Positions 52,554 to 62,447 of a stretch of 64,000 nucleotides of DNA are shown one piece after another (position 1 is the first letter of the stretch; every line of letters starts with the position of its first letter). The position numbers were made by a program, and so were the translations under genes. Source of the DNA: Pseudaestuariivita atlantica (lineage in GTDB: Bacteria; Pseudomonadota; Alphaproteobacteria; Rhodobacterales; Rhodobacteraceae); assembly GCF_001205715.1 (NCBI RefSeq), contig NZ_AQQZ01000008.1, forward strand, positions 168,062 through 232,061. The letters are read 5' to 3'. The notes under the pieces are model-generated. The model made no database searches, was not told where the DNA came from, and saw nothing but the letters and a program-made list of their open reading frames with translations.

Positions 52554-53435
52554 ATGGAAAAGCGCGTCCTCTTCAAGGGCTGGATACTGCCGCTCGTTCT
52601 GATCGCACCGCAGGTGCTGATCTCGGCGGTGTTCTTCTTCTACCCGGCGGCGCAGGCGATCTGGCAATCGCTGTTCATCCCCGATCCGTTCGGCCTGTCG
52701 TCGAAATTCGTGGGGCTGGGCAATTTCGAGTTCCTGCTGGGCGACCCGTTCTACCGCGCCTCGTTCGTCACCACGGCGGTCTTCTCGATCCTCGTGACGC
52801 TGTGCTCGATGATCCCGGCGCTTTTTCTTGCCGTCATCGCCGACCGTCTGATCAAGGGATCGGGCGTCTACCGCACCATGCTGATCTGGCCCTATGCCGT
52901 CGCCCCTGCCGTAGCGGGCGTGCTGTGGCTCTTCATGTTCAACACCCGCGTGGGCGTGGTGTCATGGTACCTTGGCCGGCTGGGATATGACTGGAACCAC
53001 GTGCTGAACGGGGGCGAGGCGATGGGCCTTGTCGTCATAGCCTCGGCCTGGGGGCGGATCAGCTACAACTTCCTGTTCTTCTTTGCCGCGCTGCAATCGG
53101 TGCCCCGGTCGGTGATCGAGGCGGCGGCGATCGACGGCGCGCAATTCTGGCGGCGCTTCTTCACCATCGTGCTGCCGCTGATCACGCCCACGGCCTTCTT
53201 CCTGCTGGTCGTGAACGTCGTCTATGCCTTCTTCGAAACCTTCGGCGTCATCCACACGATCACCGCGGGCGGACCGCAGCAATCGACCACGATCCTTGTC
53301 TACAAGGTATTCTCGGACGGGTTCGTAGGCCAGGACCTCGGCTCATCCTCGGCCCAGTCGGTGATCCTTCTGGTTGTCGTGGGCCTGCTGACGGTGATCC
53401 AGTTCAAGTATATCGAGAAGCGGGTGCATTACTGA
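52554..53435 (+). CDS. ugpA: Glycerol-3-phosphate-type ABC permease UgpA
   Basis: 293 residues, six helices, EAA loop [12 protein letters not shown] near residue 190. The start ATG 52554 is the one that leaves the upstream hairpin outside the gene. Its stop overlaps the ugpE start (TGATG). Confidence 0.9.
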   Translation: MEKRVLFKGWILPLVLIAPQVLISAVFFFYPAAQAIWQSLFIPDPFGLSSKFVGLGNFEFLLGDPFYRASFVTTAVFSILVTLCSMIPALFLAVIADRLIKGSGVYRTMLIWPYAVAPAVAGVLWLFMFNTRVGVVSWYLGRLGYDWNHVLNGGEAMGLVVIASAWGRISYNFLFFFAALQSVPRSVIEAAAIDGAQFWRRFFTIVLPLITPTAFFLLVVNVVYAFFETFGVIHTITAGGPQQSTTILVYKVFSDGFVGQDLGSSSAQSVILLVVVGLLTVIQFKYIEKRVHY

Positions 53436-54289
53436 TGGCCCAGGCAAGCGGCATGGTCGAAAAGCAGGGGATGGGCATCTGGCTCACCCATGTGTTCATG
53501 ATCCTCGGCGTACTGGTGATCTTTTTCCCGATCTGGCTGGCCTTCGTCGCCTCGACCGTGACGCAGGCCGACATCATCCGCCCGCCCATGCCCGTCTGGC
53601 CGGGTGACCAGTTCTTCATCAACTACCGCAACGCGATCTTTTCGGGCGTGAACGTGCCGGTGGGCACGATGCTGATCAACAGCCTGATCATGGCCGTGGG
53701 CATCGCCGTGGGAAAGATCATCATCTCGCTCCTGTCGGCCTTTGCCATCGTCTATTTCCGGTTTCCGGGGCGGCAGACGTTCTTCTGGATGATCTTCATC
53801 ACGCTGATGCTGCCGGTCGAGGTGCGGATCGTGCCCACGTTCGAGGTGGTGGCGGGTTTCGGCATGCTCAACAGCTATTCCGGCCTGATCTTCCCGCTGA
53901 TCGCGTCGGCTACGGCGACGTTCCTGTTCCGCCAGTTCTTCCTGACCATCCCCGACGAGCTGGCCGAGGCCGCCCGCGTCGATGGCGCGCGACCGATGCG
54001 GTTCTTCATCGACATCGTCGTGCCGATGAGCCGCACCAACATCGCGGCGCTGTTCGTGATCCTGTTCATCTATGGCTGGAACCAGTACCTCTGGCCGCTG
54101 CTGATCACCACCGACCCGGAAATGAACACCATCGTCATGGGCATCAAGCAGATGTTCCCGTCGGGCGACGATTTCGCCCATTGGCCGACGATCATGGCGA
54201 CCTCGATCCTCGCGATGATCCCGCCGGTGATCGTGGTGGTGTCGATGCAGAAACTCTTTGTCCGCGGCCTTGTCGATAGCGAGAAATAA
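53435..54289 (+). CDS. ugpE: Glycerol-3-phosphate-type ABC permease UgpE
   Basis: 284 residues, six helices, EAA loop [12 protein letters not shown] near residue 178. [12 protein letters not shown] and [10 protein letters not shown] at the C-terminus are characteristic of UgpE. Two bases separate it from ugpC. Confidence 0.91.
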   Translation: MAQASGMVEKQGMGIWLTHVFMILGVLVIFFPIWLAFVASTVTQADIIRPPMPVWPGDQFFINYRNAIFSGVNVPVGTMLINSLIMAVGIAVGKIIISLLSAFAIVYFRFPGRQTFFWMIFITLMLPVEVRIVPTFEVVAGFGMLNSYSGLIFPLIASATATFLFRQFFLTIPDELAEAARVDGARPMRFFIDIVVPMSRTNIAALFVILFIYGWNQYLWPLLITTDPEMNTIVMGIKQMFPSGDDFAHWPTIMATSILAMIPPVIVVVSMQKLFVRGLVDSEK

Positions 54290-54291
54290 CC

Positions 54292-55347
54292 ATGGCAACT
54301 GTCTCCCTGCGCGACATTCGAAAGAGCTTTGGTCCCACGGACGTGATCCACGGGATCGACATGGAAATCGCCGATGGTGAGTTCATCGTGATCGTTGGTC
54401 CGTCGGGCTGTGGCAAGTCCACGCTTCTGCGCATGGTGGCGGGGCTGGAGACGGTGACGGCGGGTGATGTCCTGATCGGCGGCGAGCGCGCCAACGACAA
54501 GGAACCGATGGACCGCGACATCGCGATGGTGTTCCAGAACTACGCGCTCTACCCGCACATGTCGGTGCGCCAGAACATGGGATACGGGCTGAAGATCGCG
54601 GGCCTGCCCAAGGCCCAGATCAACGCCAAGGTCGAGGAAGCGGCGAGGCTGTTGCAGCTTGAACCCCTGCTAGACCGCAAGCCGCGCCAGCTGTCCGGCG
54701 GCCAGCGCCAGCGCGTCGCCATGGGCCGCGCCATCGTTCGCGAGCCGGCGGTGTTTTTGTTCGACGAACCCCTGTCGAACCTCGACGCGAAACTGCGCGT
54801 GCAGATGCGGCTGGAGATCCGCGAATTGCAGGCCAAGCTGGGCATCACCTCGCTTTACGTCACCCACGACCAGGTCGAGGCGATGACGATGGCCGACCGG
54901 ATGATCGTGATGAATGCCGGGATCGCCGAACAGATCGGCACGCCGCTGGAAGTCTACGAGACCCCGAGCAGCCTGTTCGCCGCCCAATTCATCGGAAGCC
55001 CCGCGATGAACGTGTTCGATGCCGAGATCGCCGGTGGCGAGATACGGCTGGATGGTGCGACCGTCGGCCCAGCCCGGCTCCCGGACGGCCCGGTCAAGCT
55101 GGGATTGCGGCCCGAGCACCTCGTCCCCGCCGATGCGGGGCCCATCACGGCGCATATCCAGATCTCGGAACCCCTGGGGGCCAACACCCTGCTGCACGGC
55201 AAGACGGGCGGAACGGGCGACCCGATCACCATCAGCCTCGCCGGCGTTCACGGCGTCGGTGACCTCGGCTCGCCAAGGCATTTCACCGTCGCCCCGGAAA
55301 ACATCCACCTCTTCGACCCCGCCACCGGACAACGGCTGGACCCGTGA
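54292..55347 (+). CDS. ugpC: Glycerol-3-phosphate-type ABC ATP-binding protein UgpC
   Basis: 351 residues. Walker [10 protein letters not shown], signature L-S-G-G-Q-R-Q-R, Walker B F-L-F-D-E-P-L, switch His in Y-V-T-H-D-Q. MalK-type C-terminal regulatory domain with G-L-R-P-E-H-L. Last gene of ugpBAEC and the last one before the tRNA-Thr fragment at 55433. Confidence 0.93.
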   Translation: MATVSLRDIRKSFGPTDVIHGIDMEIADGEFIVIVGPSGCGKSTLLRMVAGLETVTAGDVLIGGERANDKEPMDRDIAMVFQNYALYPHMSVRQNMGYGLKIAGLPKAQINAKVEEAARLLQLEPLLDRKPRQLSGGQRQRVAMGRAIVREPAVFLFDEPLSNLDAKLRVQMRLEIRELQAKLGITSLYVTHDQVEAMTMADRMIVMNAGIAEQIGTPLEVYETPSSLFAAQFIGSPAMNVFDAEIAGGEIRLDGATVGPARLPDGPVKLGLRPEHLVPADAGPITAHIQISEPLGANTLLHGKTGGTGDPITISLAGVHGVGDLGSPRHFTVAPENIHLFDPATGQRLDP

Positions 55348-55432
55348 CCCCGGAACATTGGCGCAGGCTCGTCCTCTGCTCCGAACCGGCACGGGCTTGA
55401 CCCGCCATTTTGGTGAGACTTTCGGAAAAAGG

Positions 55433-55477
55433 TGGTGCCCCCACACGGACTCGAACCGCGGACCTACTGATTACAAA
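55433..55477 (-). pseudogene. 3' fragment of tRNA-Thr (TGT), left attachment site of an island
   Basis: Read on the minus strand, 45 bases give the second half of a tRNA: ttgtaa (anticodon TGT region), 3' anticodon strand tcagt, variable aggtc, T arm cgcgg-ttcgagt-ccgtg, acceptor strand tgggggc, then A and CCA. The 5' half (acceptor, D arm, 5' anticodon strand) is missing; what lies upstream is unrelated and the expected anticodon stem is broken at once. Integrases that use the 3' half of a tRNA leave exactly this at one end of their element. Confidence 0.75.
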
Positions 55478-55823
55478 ACAGCCAGCAGCATAGCGTCAAT
55501 AGAACCACACAGAATTCCTGTAGTTTTTACAGAAACTTGTAGGTTTAGGATGTTTACGGGTTATGTGAGGCTATGCTCTTTTCGGCAGATTTCTGCACCA
55601 AATTTGCACCAAACGATAACTAGCGGCCCAAAGCCGACGTCTGGCTATTGGGCGAAATGCGGCGTTTGCAGCCTGCTTTCCGGACAGTGTTTGGCCAACA
55701 ACAACGGTTGTCTGCTGATTGCTCGCAGACGTTTGATCTTGGTCATTGGTGTAGCGCTACACACGCCTGAACCTGTGGTTAAGTGCAATTTGTCTGACCT
55801 CGCCGCGAAAGCGGCTGTAGCCA
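55478..55823. other. Non-coding left end of the island
   Basis: 346 bases with no gene I can support. Direct repeat gcacca-aattt-gcacca sits around 55594-55610, and short repeats of tgtag occur near 55518-55545; such repeats flank many attachment sites and may be integrase arm sites. A palindrome-like gtagcgctacac is at 55750-55761. Confidence 0.35.
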
Positions 55824-56894
55824 TCAAAGGTCACCGATCGGGAATGGTAGACGGCCTTGCACCCGAACCTTGTTGAACTCGCGCATCCGGGCGAGGACAT
55901 CAACGCCGAGTTGCTTGTAGGCGTCCAGCAAGTCGACCATCACCCAATTTTCGCGGATCTTGCCTGCTTCGATGCGCCAGAAATCCAAAGATTTCATCGT
56001 GATCCGCTTGCCCGAAGGCGCGATGCCCATCCAGCCGTCATGGGTCACCGTCTGGATCATGTTGGGCCAGCCTGTGACCGCCGCGTAGTCGCCGTCGCCG
56101 AAGAAGTGATAGGTGATCTCGTCCACGTATTGCCCGCGATCAGGCATGGCGTTGATGAAGGGGATCTGGTGCCAGTTGCGGAAACCCGCGATGCCCCGTG
56201 CTGTGCCAATGCCCGCCGGACCGTACCAGTTGACCCGGTCGCTCCAGAAGCGTGGCATCTCCATCACTTCGGGGCCGCCCTGGGTGGGATGTTTCTTCAT
56301 GAATCGCAGCATCTCGACAATGTGGTCGCAGGATTGCGTGGCGCGGGTGCGGTCCCACGGGCCGGGCACGACACCGTCATTGGTGGCCGGACCGGGAATG
56401 CAGAACTCCAGTCCGAGCGAGGGCGCCATGGGCCACGCGCCTGCCTGCATCATGACCTCGGGGATGTCCCACAGCGACTGGATTTCGACCACCCGCCCGT
56501 GTTCGAACCGAAAGAACTCGTGGAACCGCATGTGTGTCAGGTGCCCCGTCGGCGGAATGTCCAGCCACGGGCCGACGAAGGTGCCCACGTAGTGCCCTCC
56601 GCACCCGACCCAGTCGTGCCCGTGTTCCGTCTTCCCGCCCATCACGATCCAGTCGCGCCGTTCCAGGTCGGGCATCGCGTCCAGCAGGGGCGCATAACAC
56701 GCGTCAAAGAACGGCTGTGCGCCCACAAGATCGCCGAAGGGATGAGGCATGTGTACGACAGCATCGGGTGCCAGCAGGTCGGACAAGGCCTCGCACACGC
56801 GGGTCTCGTCAAAGTCGACCATGGCCAAGCGCAACGCTTCCAGAGTGGCCTTGTTCGCCGTGTGGACGTCACTCATGACGGTGGTGTCGGCCAT
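55824..56894 (-). CDS. Double SnoaL-like (NTF2-fold) protein
   Basis: 356 residues made of two SnoaL/ester-cyclase-like halves (about 15-165 and 185-345), each an alpha+beta NTF2-type cone with the pattern D-A-V-V-H-M-P-H ... H-E-F-F-R-F-E-H-G-R-V-V-E in the first and I-T-Y-H-F-F-G-D-G-D-Y-A-A-V ... D-F-W-R-I-E-A-G-K-I-R-E-N-W in the second. Such proteins may isomerise, hydrate or just bind small molecules. It lies four bases downstream of the importer permease gene, so it is in that operon and probably handles the imported compound. Catalytic role unknown. Confidence 0.75.
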   Translation of the reverse strand: MADTTVMSDVHTANKATLEALRLAMVDFDETRVCEALSDLLAPDAVVHMPHPFGDLVGAQPFFDACYAPLLDAMPDLERRDWIVMGGKTEHGHDWVGCGGHYVGTFVGPWLDIPPTGHLTHMRFHEFFRFEHGRVVEIQSLWDIPEVMMQAGAWPMAPSLGLEFCIPGPATNDGVVPGPWDRTRATQSCDHIVEMLRFMKKHPTQGGPEVMEMPRFWSDRVNWYGPAGIGTARGIAGFRNWHQIPFINAMPDRGQYVDEITYHFFGDGDYAAVTGWPNMIQTVTHDGWMGIAPSGKRITMKSLDFWRIEAGKIRENWVMVDLLDAYKQLGVDVLARMREFNKVRVQGRLPFPIGDL

Positions 56895-56898
56895 GCGT

Positions 56899-57780
56899 CT
56901 ACCCTTTCACGGCGCCGGCGGTCAGGCCGCTGACGATCTGACGCTGGAAGAACAGGATCAGGACAAACAACGGGGCCGTGGCGGAGACGACGGCGGCCAC
57001 GGCGTACATCACCTTGCCTTCGACCTGCGTGGTGCCGAGGAAGGAGTTGATTGCGGGGATCATGGTCTCGTTCTCGGCGCTCAGCAGCATCGCGGTTACA
57101 GTGAAGTCGTTGTAGGCGAGCAGGAAGCTGAACAGCCCCGTGGTGATCACACCGGGCCACATGACCGGCACGATCACGTGCCGGAATGCCTGAAATCGCG
57201 TGCAGCCGTCGACCATCGCGCTTTCGTCCATGTCCTTGGGAATGTTCAGAAAGAACGAATGCAGCATCCACAGGGTGAAGGGTTGGTTGATCGCCACCAG
57301 CACGATAATCGTGGTCGGCAGGTGACCCCAGATGTTCCATTCAAAGAACGGCAGCAAATAGCCCGACACCAGCGTGATATGCGGCATCGCCCGGAACACC
57401 AACGCGGCGATCAGCAGCCAGAAGGCATAGCGGAAGCCCGACCGGGCCAACGCATACCCCCCCAGCGTGCCGAAGGTCAGCGAGATGATCACCGTGAACA
57501 CCACGACGATCCCGGAATTGATGACGTTCTGCCAGAACGCCTCGATCACCCACGCGCCGAAATAGCCCTGCCCGGTAAAGGCGCTTCCGGTCTCTGCAAT
57601 GGTTTGAGTGCCCCACAGCGCATTGGTCCAGTCCGCCTTTGAGAAGAAATCGGCCTGCACCTTGAAGCTGCCCCAGAACGTCCACAGGAACGGAAAGGCG
57701 GCGATGAACAGCCACAGCCCGACCAGTGAAAACGAGACGGCCTTGGCGGGTGTCATGCGGGTCTCGGATGCGGTCGCCAT
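56899..57780 (-). CDS. Sugar-type ABC permease (MalG type), island importer
   Basis: 293 residues, six helices, EAA loop D-E-S-A-M-V-D-G-C-T-R-F-Q near residue 180 and the CUT1-type end S-G-L-T-A-G-A-V-K-G. One base separates it from the upstream permease gene. It forms the channel with the MalF-type partner. Confidence 0.9.
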   Translation of the reverse strand: MATASETRMTPAKAVSFSLVGLWLFIAAFPFLWTFWGSFKVQADFFSKADWTNALWGTQTIAETGSAFTGQGYFGAWVIEAFWQNVINSGIVVVFTVIISLTFGTLGGYALARSGFRYAFWLLIAALVFRAMPHITLVSGYLLPFFEWNIWGHLPTTIIVLVAINQPFTLWMLHSFFLNIPKDMDESAMVDGCTRFQAFRHVIVPVMWPGVITTGLFSFLLAYNDFTVTAMLLSAENETMIPAINSFLGTTQVEGKVMYAVAAVVSATAPLFVLILFFQRQIVSGLTAGAVKG

Positions 57781-57781
57781 G

Positions 57782-58813
57782 TCAGTGCGCCTTGCGGTTG
57801 AAGTCGCGCCACGTGCGGATCAGCACCGGCGCCAACAGGATCACGACACCGATGATCGTCAGCATCGACGTTGCACCGGCCGACCCGTAGAGCGGGTTCC
57901 CGCTTTCGCGCAGGTCGTTGTAGATGATCCAGCTGAGCGAGCGGGCATGCGCCTCGGCGGAAAAGCTCACGATGGGTTCGAACACCCGGAAATTGTCCAT
58001 CAGCAGCATCAGCGTGACGAAGGACACCAACGGCATCAGGTGCGGCACCACGACGTGCAGCGTGCGTTCCCACTTGCTGGCGCCGTCAACCTTGGCGGCC
58101 TCAAGAATGTCGTCCGGCACCGTCTGCAACCCCGCGTAGAAGGTAATGAAGCTGAATGGCAGCGTGTGCCAGATGCCGTACACGATGAGCATGGTCCACG
58201 TCAGCGCGGCCGAGGCCTTGAGGCTGAGGTTCGGGTCGTTGAAGATCAACTGGATCGTGGCGCCGATTACCCCGTCGCCATCGACCATCCAGAACAGGAT
58301 CAGCGACCCCACCAGCGGGGTTACAAGGAACGGCAGCAGCGACACGAAGATCGACGGACCTTTCAACAGCTTGGGCAGCGCATTGACCCCCAAAGCGATC
58401 GCAAGGCCCAGCAAGATGACCACCGGCGTCACGATGGCCGTGTAGACCAGCGTGAAGGCAAGCGCGCGATAGAACGGCAGATCACCAACGACCTTCCAGA
58501 ATTCGCTGAACGTCTCGGTTTCCGCCCACGCGACGCCGATCTCGGCAAAGGCGAGGTGCGAGCGGTTGATATAGGTGCCCAGCCCGTTGAACCGGCCCAG
58601 CGGGGCCTCTTCACGCAGCTTCTCGGTCGCCTCCAGATCAATTGCCGTGGATTCTTGGCAGCCGAAGGGGCCGCAGCTTTTGGACACGACCAGCACCTGT
58701 TCGTGCCCGACGAACAAAGACTGGATAAACACCGACACGATCGGCAGCGCGATGAACAGCGTCATCGCCGCCAGCGAGGGCAGGATGAACCAGACAAAGG
58801 TGCGATGCTTCAT
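57782..58813 (-). CDS. Sugar-type ABC permease (MalF type), island importer
   Basis: 343 residues, longer than usual because of a periplasmic loop after the first helix (about residues 40-95) that contains a C-G-P-F-G-C pair which may form a disulfide. Six to seven helices, EAA loop E-A-A-K-V-D-G-A-S-K-W-E near residue 240. Follows the binding-protein gene after a strong hairpin. Confidence 0.88.
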   Translation of the reverse strand: MKHRTFVWFILPSLAAMTLFIALPIVSVFIQSLFVGHEQVLVVSKSCGPFGCQESTAIDLEATEKLREEAPLGRFNGLGTYINRSHLAFAEIGVAWAETETFSEFWKVVGDLPFYRALAFTLVYTAIVTPVVILLGLAIALGVNALPKLLKGPSIFVSLLPFLVTPLVGSLILFWMVDGDGVIGATIQLIFNDPNLSLKASAALTWTMLIVYGIWHTLPFSFITFYAGLQTVPDDILEAAKVDGASKWERTLHVVVPHLMPLVSFVTLMLLMDNFRVFEPIVSFSAEAHARSLSWIIYNDLRESGNPLYGSAGATSMLTIIGVVILLAPVLIRTWRDFNRKAH

Positions 58814-58843
58814 GTCAGAGGGCTCGGGTCAGGTTGGGAAACT

Positions 58844-58877
58844 GTGAGGGGGGCCTTCGAAGGTGTGCCCCCCTCAC
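58844..58877 (-). terminator. Hairpin between binding-protein and permease genes (island)
   Basis: 10-bp stem gtgagggggg / cccccctcac (58844-58853 with 58868-58877) whose 14-base loop contains the small palindrome ccttcgaagg. Lies 18 bases after the binding-protein stop on the minus strand. Confidence 0.65.
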
Positions 58878-58895
58878 TCAGGTTGCCTTCAGCGA

Positions 58896-60149
58896 TTACT
58901 GAAGGAACCCGGCCTCTTTGGCGGCGGTGACATAAGCCGCTTCGACATCAGCCAGCGCCTTTTCCGCGCTTTCGTTGCCTTGCAGGAAGTCCGACAGCTC
59001 AGCGCCCAGTGCGTTGTGCAAAAGGCCGATTTGCGGAAGCATCGGATAGGGTGCCGCGCCGCCTTGGGCTGTGGCCGACACGCCTGCCGCGGCGGCGCCG
59101 GGTTTGAAGCCCTCCAGCAGCCAGACCGCGTCATCGTTGTTGGCAGCGACCATTTCAGGCGTCAACGCGCTGGCCAGCGCGGCAAAGGTCGCCTCGGCCT
59201 CGGCATCGGACACGTTGGTCGAAATGGTGAAGCCATCCCACCACAGGGTCGCACCCGGCACGCCGCCCGGCTCCACCGACGGGGCCGCCGACAGGACGGT
59301 GTTCGAGGTCACCTCTTCAGTCGATCCTTCGTCATCCAGCACGGCCGCACCGCGCGACCCCCACATGATGCCAAGAGCGGCTTCGCCCGCTTCCCACAGA
59401 GCCTGCGTCTCGTTCGAGGCCTGCGTCAGGTGATCGGGGTGGGCGTATTCCACCAGCGCCTTCAGCGTGTTCAGCGCCGCGACGCCAGCCTCGCTGTTGA
59501 CCATCGGCTCGGCCGTGCCCGGTTTGAAGAACTGGCCGCCATGCGCAAGGAAGACGAGGTTGAAACTTTCGCCGACATTCCAGCCCGTCTTCATGTTCAT
59601 GACGATGGGATATTCCATGATCCCCGCCTCGCGGATGGCCTTGGCCGCAGCGATCATCTCGTCATAGGTGGCAGGCACATCGCTCACACCAGCCTGTTCA
59701 AGGATGTCGGTGCGCGAGAACAGGTGTTGCGAGTTCGCCATGAAGGCAATCGCCATCACGTTGCCGTCGATGTCGATTTTCAGGTTGTCGGGGATGTTCT
59801 GGCCGTACTTGTCGACCAGATCGTTCAACGGACGCACGAGGCCGTCATTCATCAACTGCGTCAGGGTCGAGTTCGCAACGATCACCGAGGTGTATTCCGC
59901 CGGGTCCGGCGTCAGCGCGGCGTTCATGATCTGGCGCGCTTCGGTCGTGTGGTTGCGGGTGAATTCCGCCGCGCTCGATGCACAGGCCGCTTCGGCCGCG
60001 TCCACAACCGCGTGGATCGCCGGGAAGTCGCTGGCAAGGATGCGGATCGATTGTCCCTCCGGTCCGCAGGTGGCGTGGCCGTCAGCATAGGCCGTGGTGG
60101 CCATCAGGACGGATATTGCGCCCGCCCATCCCAGATGTCTGATGTTCAT
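58896..60149 (-). CDS. Sugar-type ABC substrate-binding protein, island importer
   Basis: 417 residues. Signal peptide of about 22 residues (G-A-I-S-V-L-M-A-T-T-A-Y-A-D). Family 1 extracellular binding protein; A-H-G-G-Q-F-F and T-L-W-W-D-G-F-T line the cleft. Two cysteines in the mature N-terminal part (C-G-P and A-A-C-A) may form a disulfide. Expressed between the ATPase gene (upstream, 78 nt) and the permeases. Ligand unknown; neither sugar enzymes nor kinases are adjacent. Confidence 0.85.
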   Translation of the reverse strand: MNIRHLGWAGAISVLMATTAYADGHATCGPEGQSIRILASDFPAIHAVVDAAEAACASSAAEFTRNHTTEARQIMNAALTPDPAEYTSVIVANSTLTQLMNDGLVRPLNDLVDKYGQNIPDNLKIDIDGNVMAIAFMANSQHLFSRTDILEQAGVSDVPATYDEMIAAAKAIREAGIMEYPIVMNMKTGWNVGESFNLVFLAHGGQFFKPGTAEPMVNSEAGVAALNTLKALVEYAHPDHLTQASNETQALWEAGEAALGIMWGSRGAAVLDDEGSTEEVTSNTVLSAAPSVEPGGVPGATLWWDGFTISTNVSDAEAEATFAALASALTPEMVAANNDDAVWLLEGFKPGAAAAGVSATAQGGAAPYPMLPQIGLLHNALGAELSDFLQGNESAEKALADVEAAYVTAAKEAGFLQ

Positions 60150-60227
60150 GATGTTCTCCCTTTCGTGTTGGGTGCGCCTTCGAAACCTGCACCCTGAGTG
60201 TTCCGCTTGCGCGGGTTTTGGGGCGTG

Positions 60228-61277
60228 TCATGCATGGATGCGTTCGCCCGATATTGCTGAAAACAGGTGGCATTGCGCGGCAGGCACCGCGATGGAGACC
60301 GGGTCACCGATCCGGCCGCGGAAGGTCTTGTCGGCCTTGACCGACACCAGCGCGCCATTGATCCGGACCGACACCATCGTGGAATCGCCCAGCAGTTCCA
60401 TCGTGTAGATCGGCGCGTTGATTTGCCCGCCCGTGTCGACCACCTGCGCGTCTTCGGCCCGGAAGCCCAGCGTGACCGCGCCCTGCGGTGCCGAAAGGCC
60501 CGCCACTTCGGTCCGCTCGGCGCGGAAAGTCCCGCCAGACACGACGCCCTCGATCAGGTTCATCGCCGGATTGCCGATGAAGCCGGCGACAAAGGCATTG
60601 GCGGGGCGGTCATAGATGTCGACCGGTGTGCCAACCTGCTGAACCACGCCCTGCTTCATGATCACGACGCGGTCTGCCAGCGTCATCGCCTCGACCTGGT
60701 CGTGGGTGACATAGATCGTGGTGACCGCCAGTTCGTGGCTGAGATTCTTGATCTGCGCCCGGGTCGACACGCGCAGCTTTGCGTCAAGGTTCGACAACGG
60801 TTCATCCATCAGGAACACGTTGGGCTCGCGCACGATGGCGCGGGCCAATGCCACCCGCTGCCGCTGCCCGCCCGACAATTCGGCAGGCCGGCGGTGCAGG
60901 AAGTCATCCAGTTCCACCATCGCGCTGGCGCGGCGCACACGCGCGTCATGCGTCGCCGGGTCCACCTTGCGCACCTTCAGCGGAAAGCGGATATTTTCGT
61001 AGACGTTCTTGTTGGGGTAAAGCGCATAGCTTTGGAACACCATCGCCACGTCGCGCTCTTTCGGTTCAAGGTCGTTTACCACCTTTCCGTCGATTACGAT
61101 CTCTCCCTCGGTCGCGTCCTCCAGCCCCGCGATCATGCGCATCGTCGTGGTCTTGCCACAGCCTGACGGACCCAGCAGCACAAGGAATTCCCTGTCGGCG
61201 ATGGTAAGGTCGAAATTGTCCACTCCGACATAGTCGCCCCAACGTTTTCCGACATTGCGAAGCTGGATTTCAGCCAT
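60228..61277 (-). CDS. Sugar-type ABC ATP-binding protein, island importer
   Basis: 349 residues from ATG 61277 (12 residues shorter than the longest frame; the ATG has a better context). Walker A G-P-S-G-C-G-K-T-T, signature L-S-G-G-Q-R-Q-R, Walker B F-L-M-D-E-P-L, switch His in Y-V-T-H-D-Q, MalK-type C-terminal domain. In this operon the ATPase gene comes first, the reverse of the ugp and sugar operons to the left. Confidence 0.9.
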   Translation of the reverse strand: MAEIQLRNVGKRWGDYVGVDNFDLTIADREFLVLLGPSGCGKTTTMRMIAGLEDATEGEIVIDGKVVNDLEPKERDVAMVFQSYALYPNKNVYENIRFPLKVRKVDPATHDARVRRASAMVELDDFLHRRPAELSGGQRQRVALARAIVREPNVFLMDEPLSNLDAKLRVSTRAQIKNLSHELAVTTIYVTHDQVEAMTLADRVVIMKQGVVQQVGTPVDIYDRPANAFVAGFIGNPAMNLIEGVVSGGTFRAERTEVAGLSAPQGAVTLGFRAEDAQVVDTGGQINAPIYTMELLGDSTMVSVRINGALVSVKADKTFRGRIGDPVSIAVPAAQCHLFSAISGERIHA

Positions 61278-61343
61278 GATCCCCCGACGCGGCAAGTTTC
61301 TGCATCCCACCACGCTAGACGGGGCCAGCCATCCCCGATAATG

Positions 61344-61379
61344 AAATCAATCTATGAGAGATATAAATAAAATTGATTT
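61344..61379. promoter_or_regulatory. Inverted repeat overlapping the LysR start codon
   Basis: aaatcaat (61344-61351) and attgattt (61372-61379), perfect 8-bp arms around a 20-base centre that includes the LysR ATG at 61354. A protein bound here would block its own translation start region and also sit in the divergent promoter of the importer operon. Confidence 0.5.
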
Positions 61380-62310
61380 GAGGCTGATCGACACGACAAT
61401 CCTTTTGGTGTTCCTGGAAACCATGAGACAACGGCAGGCGACAGCGGTTGCGCGCGAAATGGGGCTGACGCAACCGGCTGTCAGCCACGCTTTGAAGCGC
61501 CTTCGGAATCTTTATGGTGACCCGTTGTTCCTGCGGCGGGCACATGGCCTTGAGCCGACGGCGCTGGCCCATGAACTGGAACCGAAGGTCCGTCGCATTG
61601 TCAGATTGCTGTCCGAGACCCTCGAAGGCTCCGAAGAGTTCGATCCGGGCTCTGCGGCGACGGATCTGAGGATTGGCGCGTTTGACTTTGAACTCACAGG
61701 TGTCATCCCCGAGCTGGTGGCCCAGTTGCGCAAGGTCAGCCCGAATATCAATGTCCACGCCTTTCCGCTGCAAAACCGCGATGCGCTGGAGGCACTTGTG
61801 CAAGGCCAGATTGATCTGGCGCTTGGATATTTCGATTTTCCGCTGAACAGTGACGCGTCATTTGCCTCGGAAGACCTGCATTCGGAACACTACGTGCTGG
61901 CTGGCCGTCGCGACCACCCGATCTTTGCACGCTCGCTGACGCTGGAGACGGTGGCCAAGGCTCGCCACCTTCTGATCTCGCCCTACGGACCAAACAGGAA
62001 CCTGGTAGATCACGCGCTGCATTTGCAGGGGCTGAAACGGAACATACAGACCGTTGTGCCATCCCTGTTTGCGGCGCTGTCGATCATTGAAAATTCCGAC
62101 CTCGTCGTCACCTTGCCAAGCCGGATCGCTGCAAACAATGCCGAGCGTTTCGCCATCGCCCACAGACCGCTGCCAATCGAAGGCGGGACCTTCCGAATTC
62201 ACGCCGTCCGCCACATCCGCGACGCCACCAATCCGCTGCATATCTGGCTGCTTGAAAAACTGCGGTCCGTCGTCGCGGATCAAACCGCTGTCGCCACCAA
62301 AAACAACTGA
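61354..62310 (+). CDS. LysR family transcriptional regulator (island importer)
   Basis: 318 residues. N-terminal helix-turn-helix: R-Q-R-Q-A-T-A-V-A-R-E-M-G-L-T-Q-P-A-V-S-H-A-L-K-R-L (about 25-50), followed by the linker helix and a Q-N-R-D-A-L-type effector domain as in the NodD/PcpR-like branch. Divergent from the importer operon by 76 bases, hence its probable regulator. Lower GC than the regulators on the left of the window. Confidence 0.86.
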   Translation: MRDINKIDLRLIDTTILLVFLETMRQRQATAVAREMGLTQPAVSHALKRLRNLYGDPLFLRRAHGLEPTALAHELEPKVRRIVRLLSETLEGSEEFDPGSAATDLRIGAFDFELTGVIPELVAQLRKVSPNINVHAFPLQNRDALEALVQGQIDLALGYFDFPLNSDASFASEDLHSEHYVLAGRRDHPIFARSLTLETVAKARHLLISPYGPNRNLVDHALHLQGLKRNIQTVVPSLFAALSIIENSDLVVTLPSRIAANNAERFAIAHRPLPIEGGTFRIHAVRHIRDATNPLHIWLLEKLRSVVADQTAVATKNN

Positions 62311-62447
62311 GACATGTAAAAATGCCTAGAATAGTGCCCAAGCTCTGTTCGAAATCACCGTGTCGAAGCGTACGAAGACGCCAAATGCCCGCTTTCGCAA
62401 ATTCATCCGATCGCGTCGCACTTGCAGCGAACGACCACTTCCCGCCC

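Noticed and set aside
55433..55510. Complete tRNA-Thr gene on the minus strand
   Set aside because: The 3' half is perfect, but upstream of the anticodon the sequence has no D arm and no 5' acceptor strand, and the anticodon stem fails at the first pair past the fragment.
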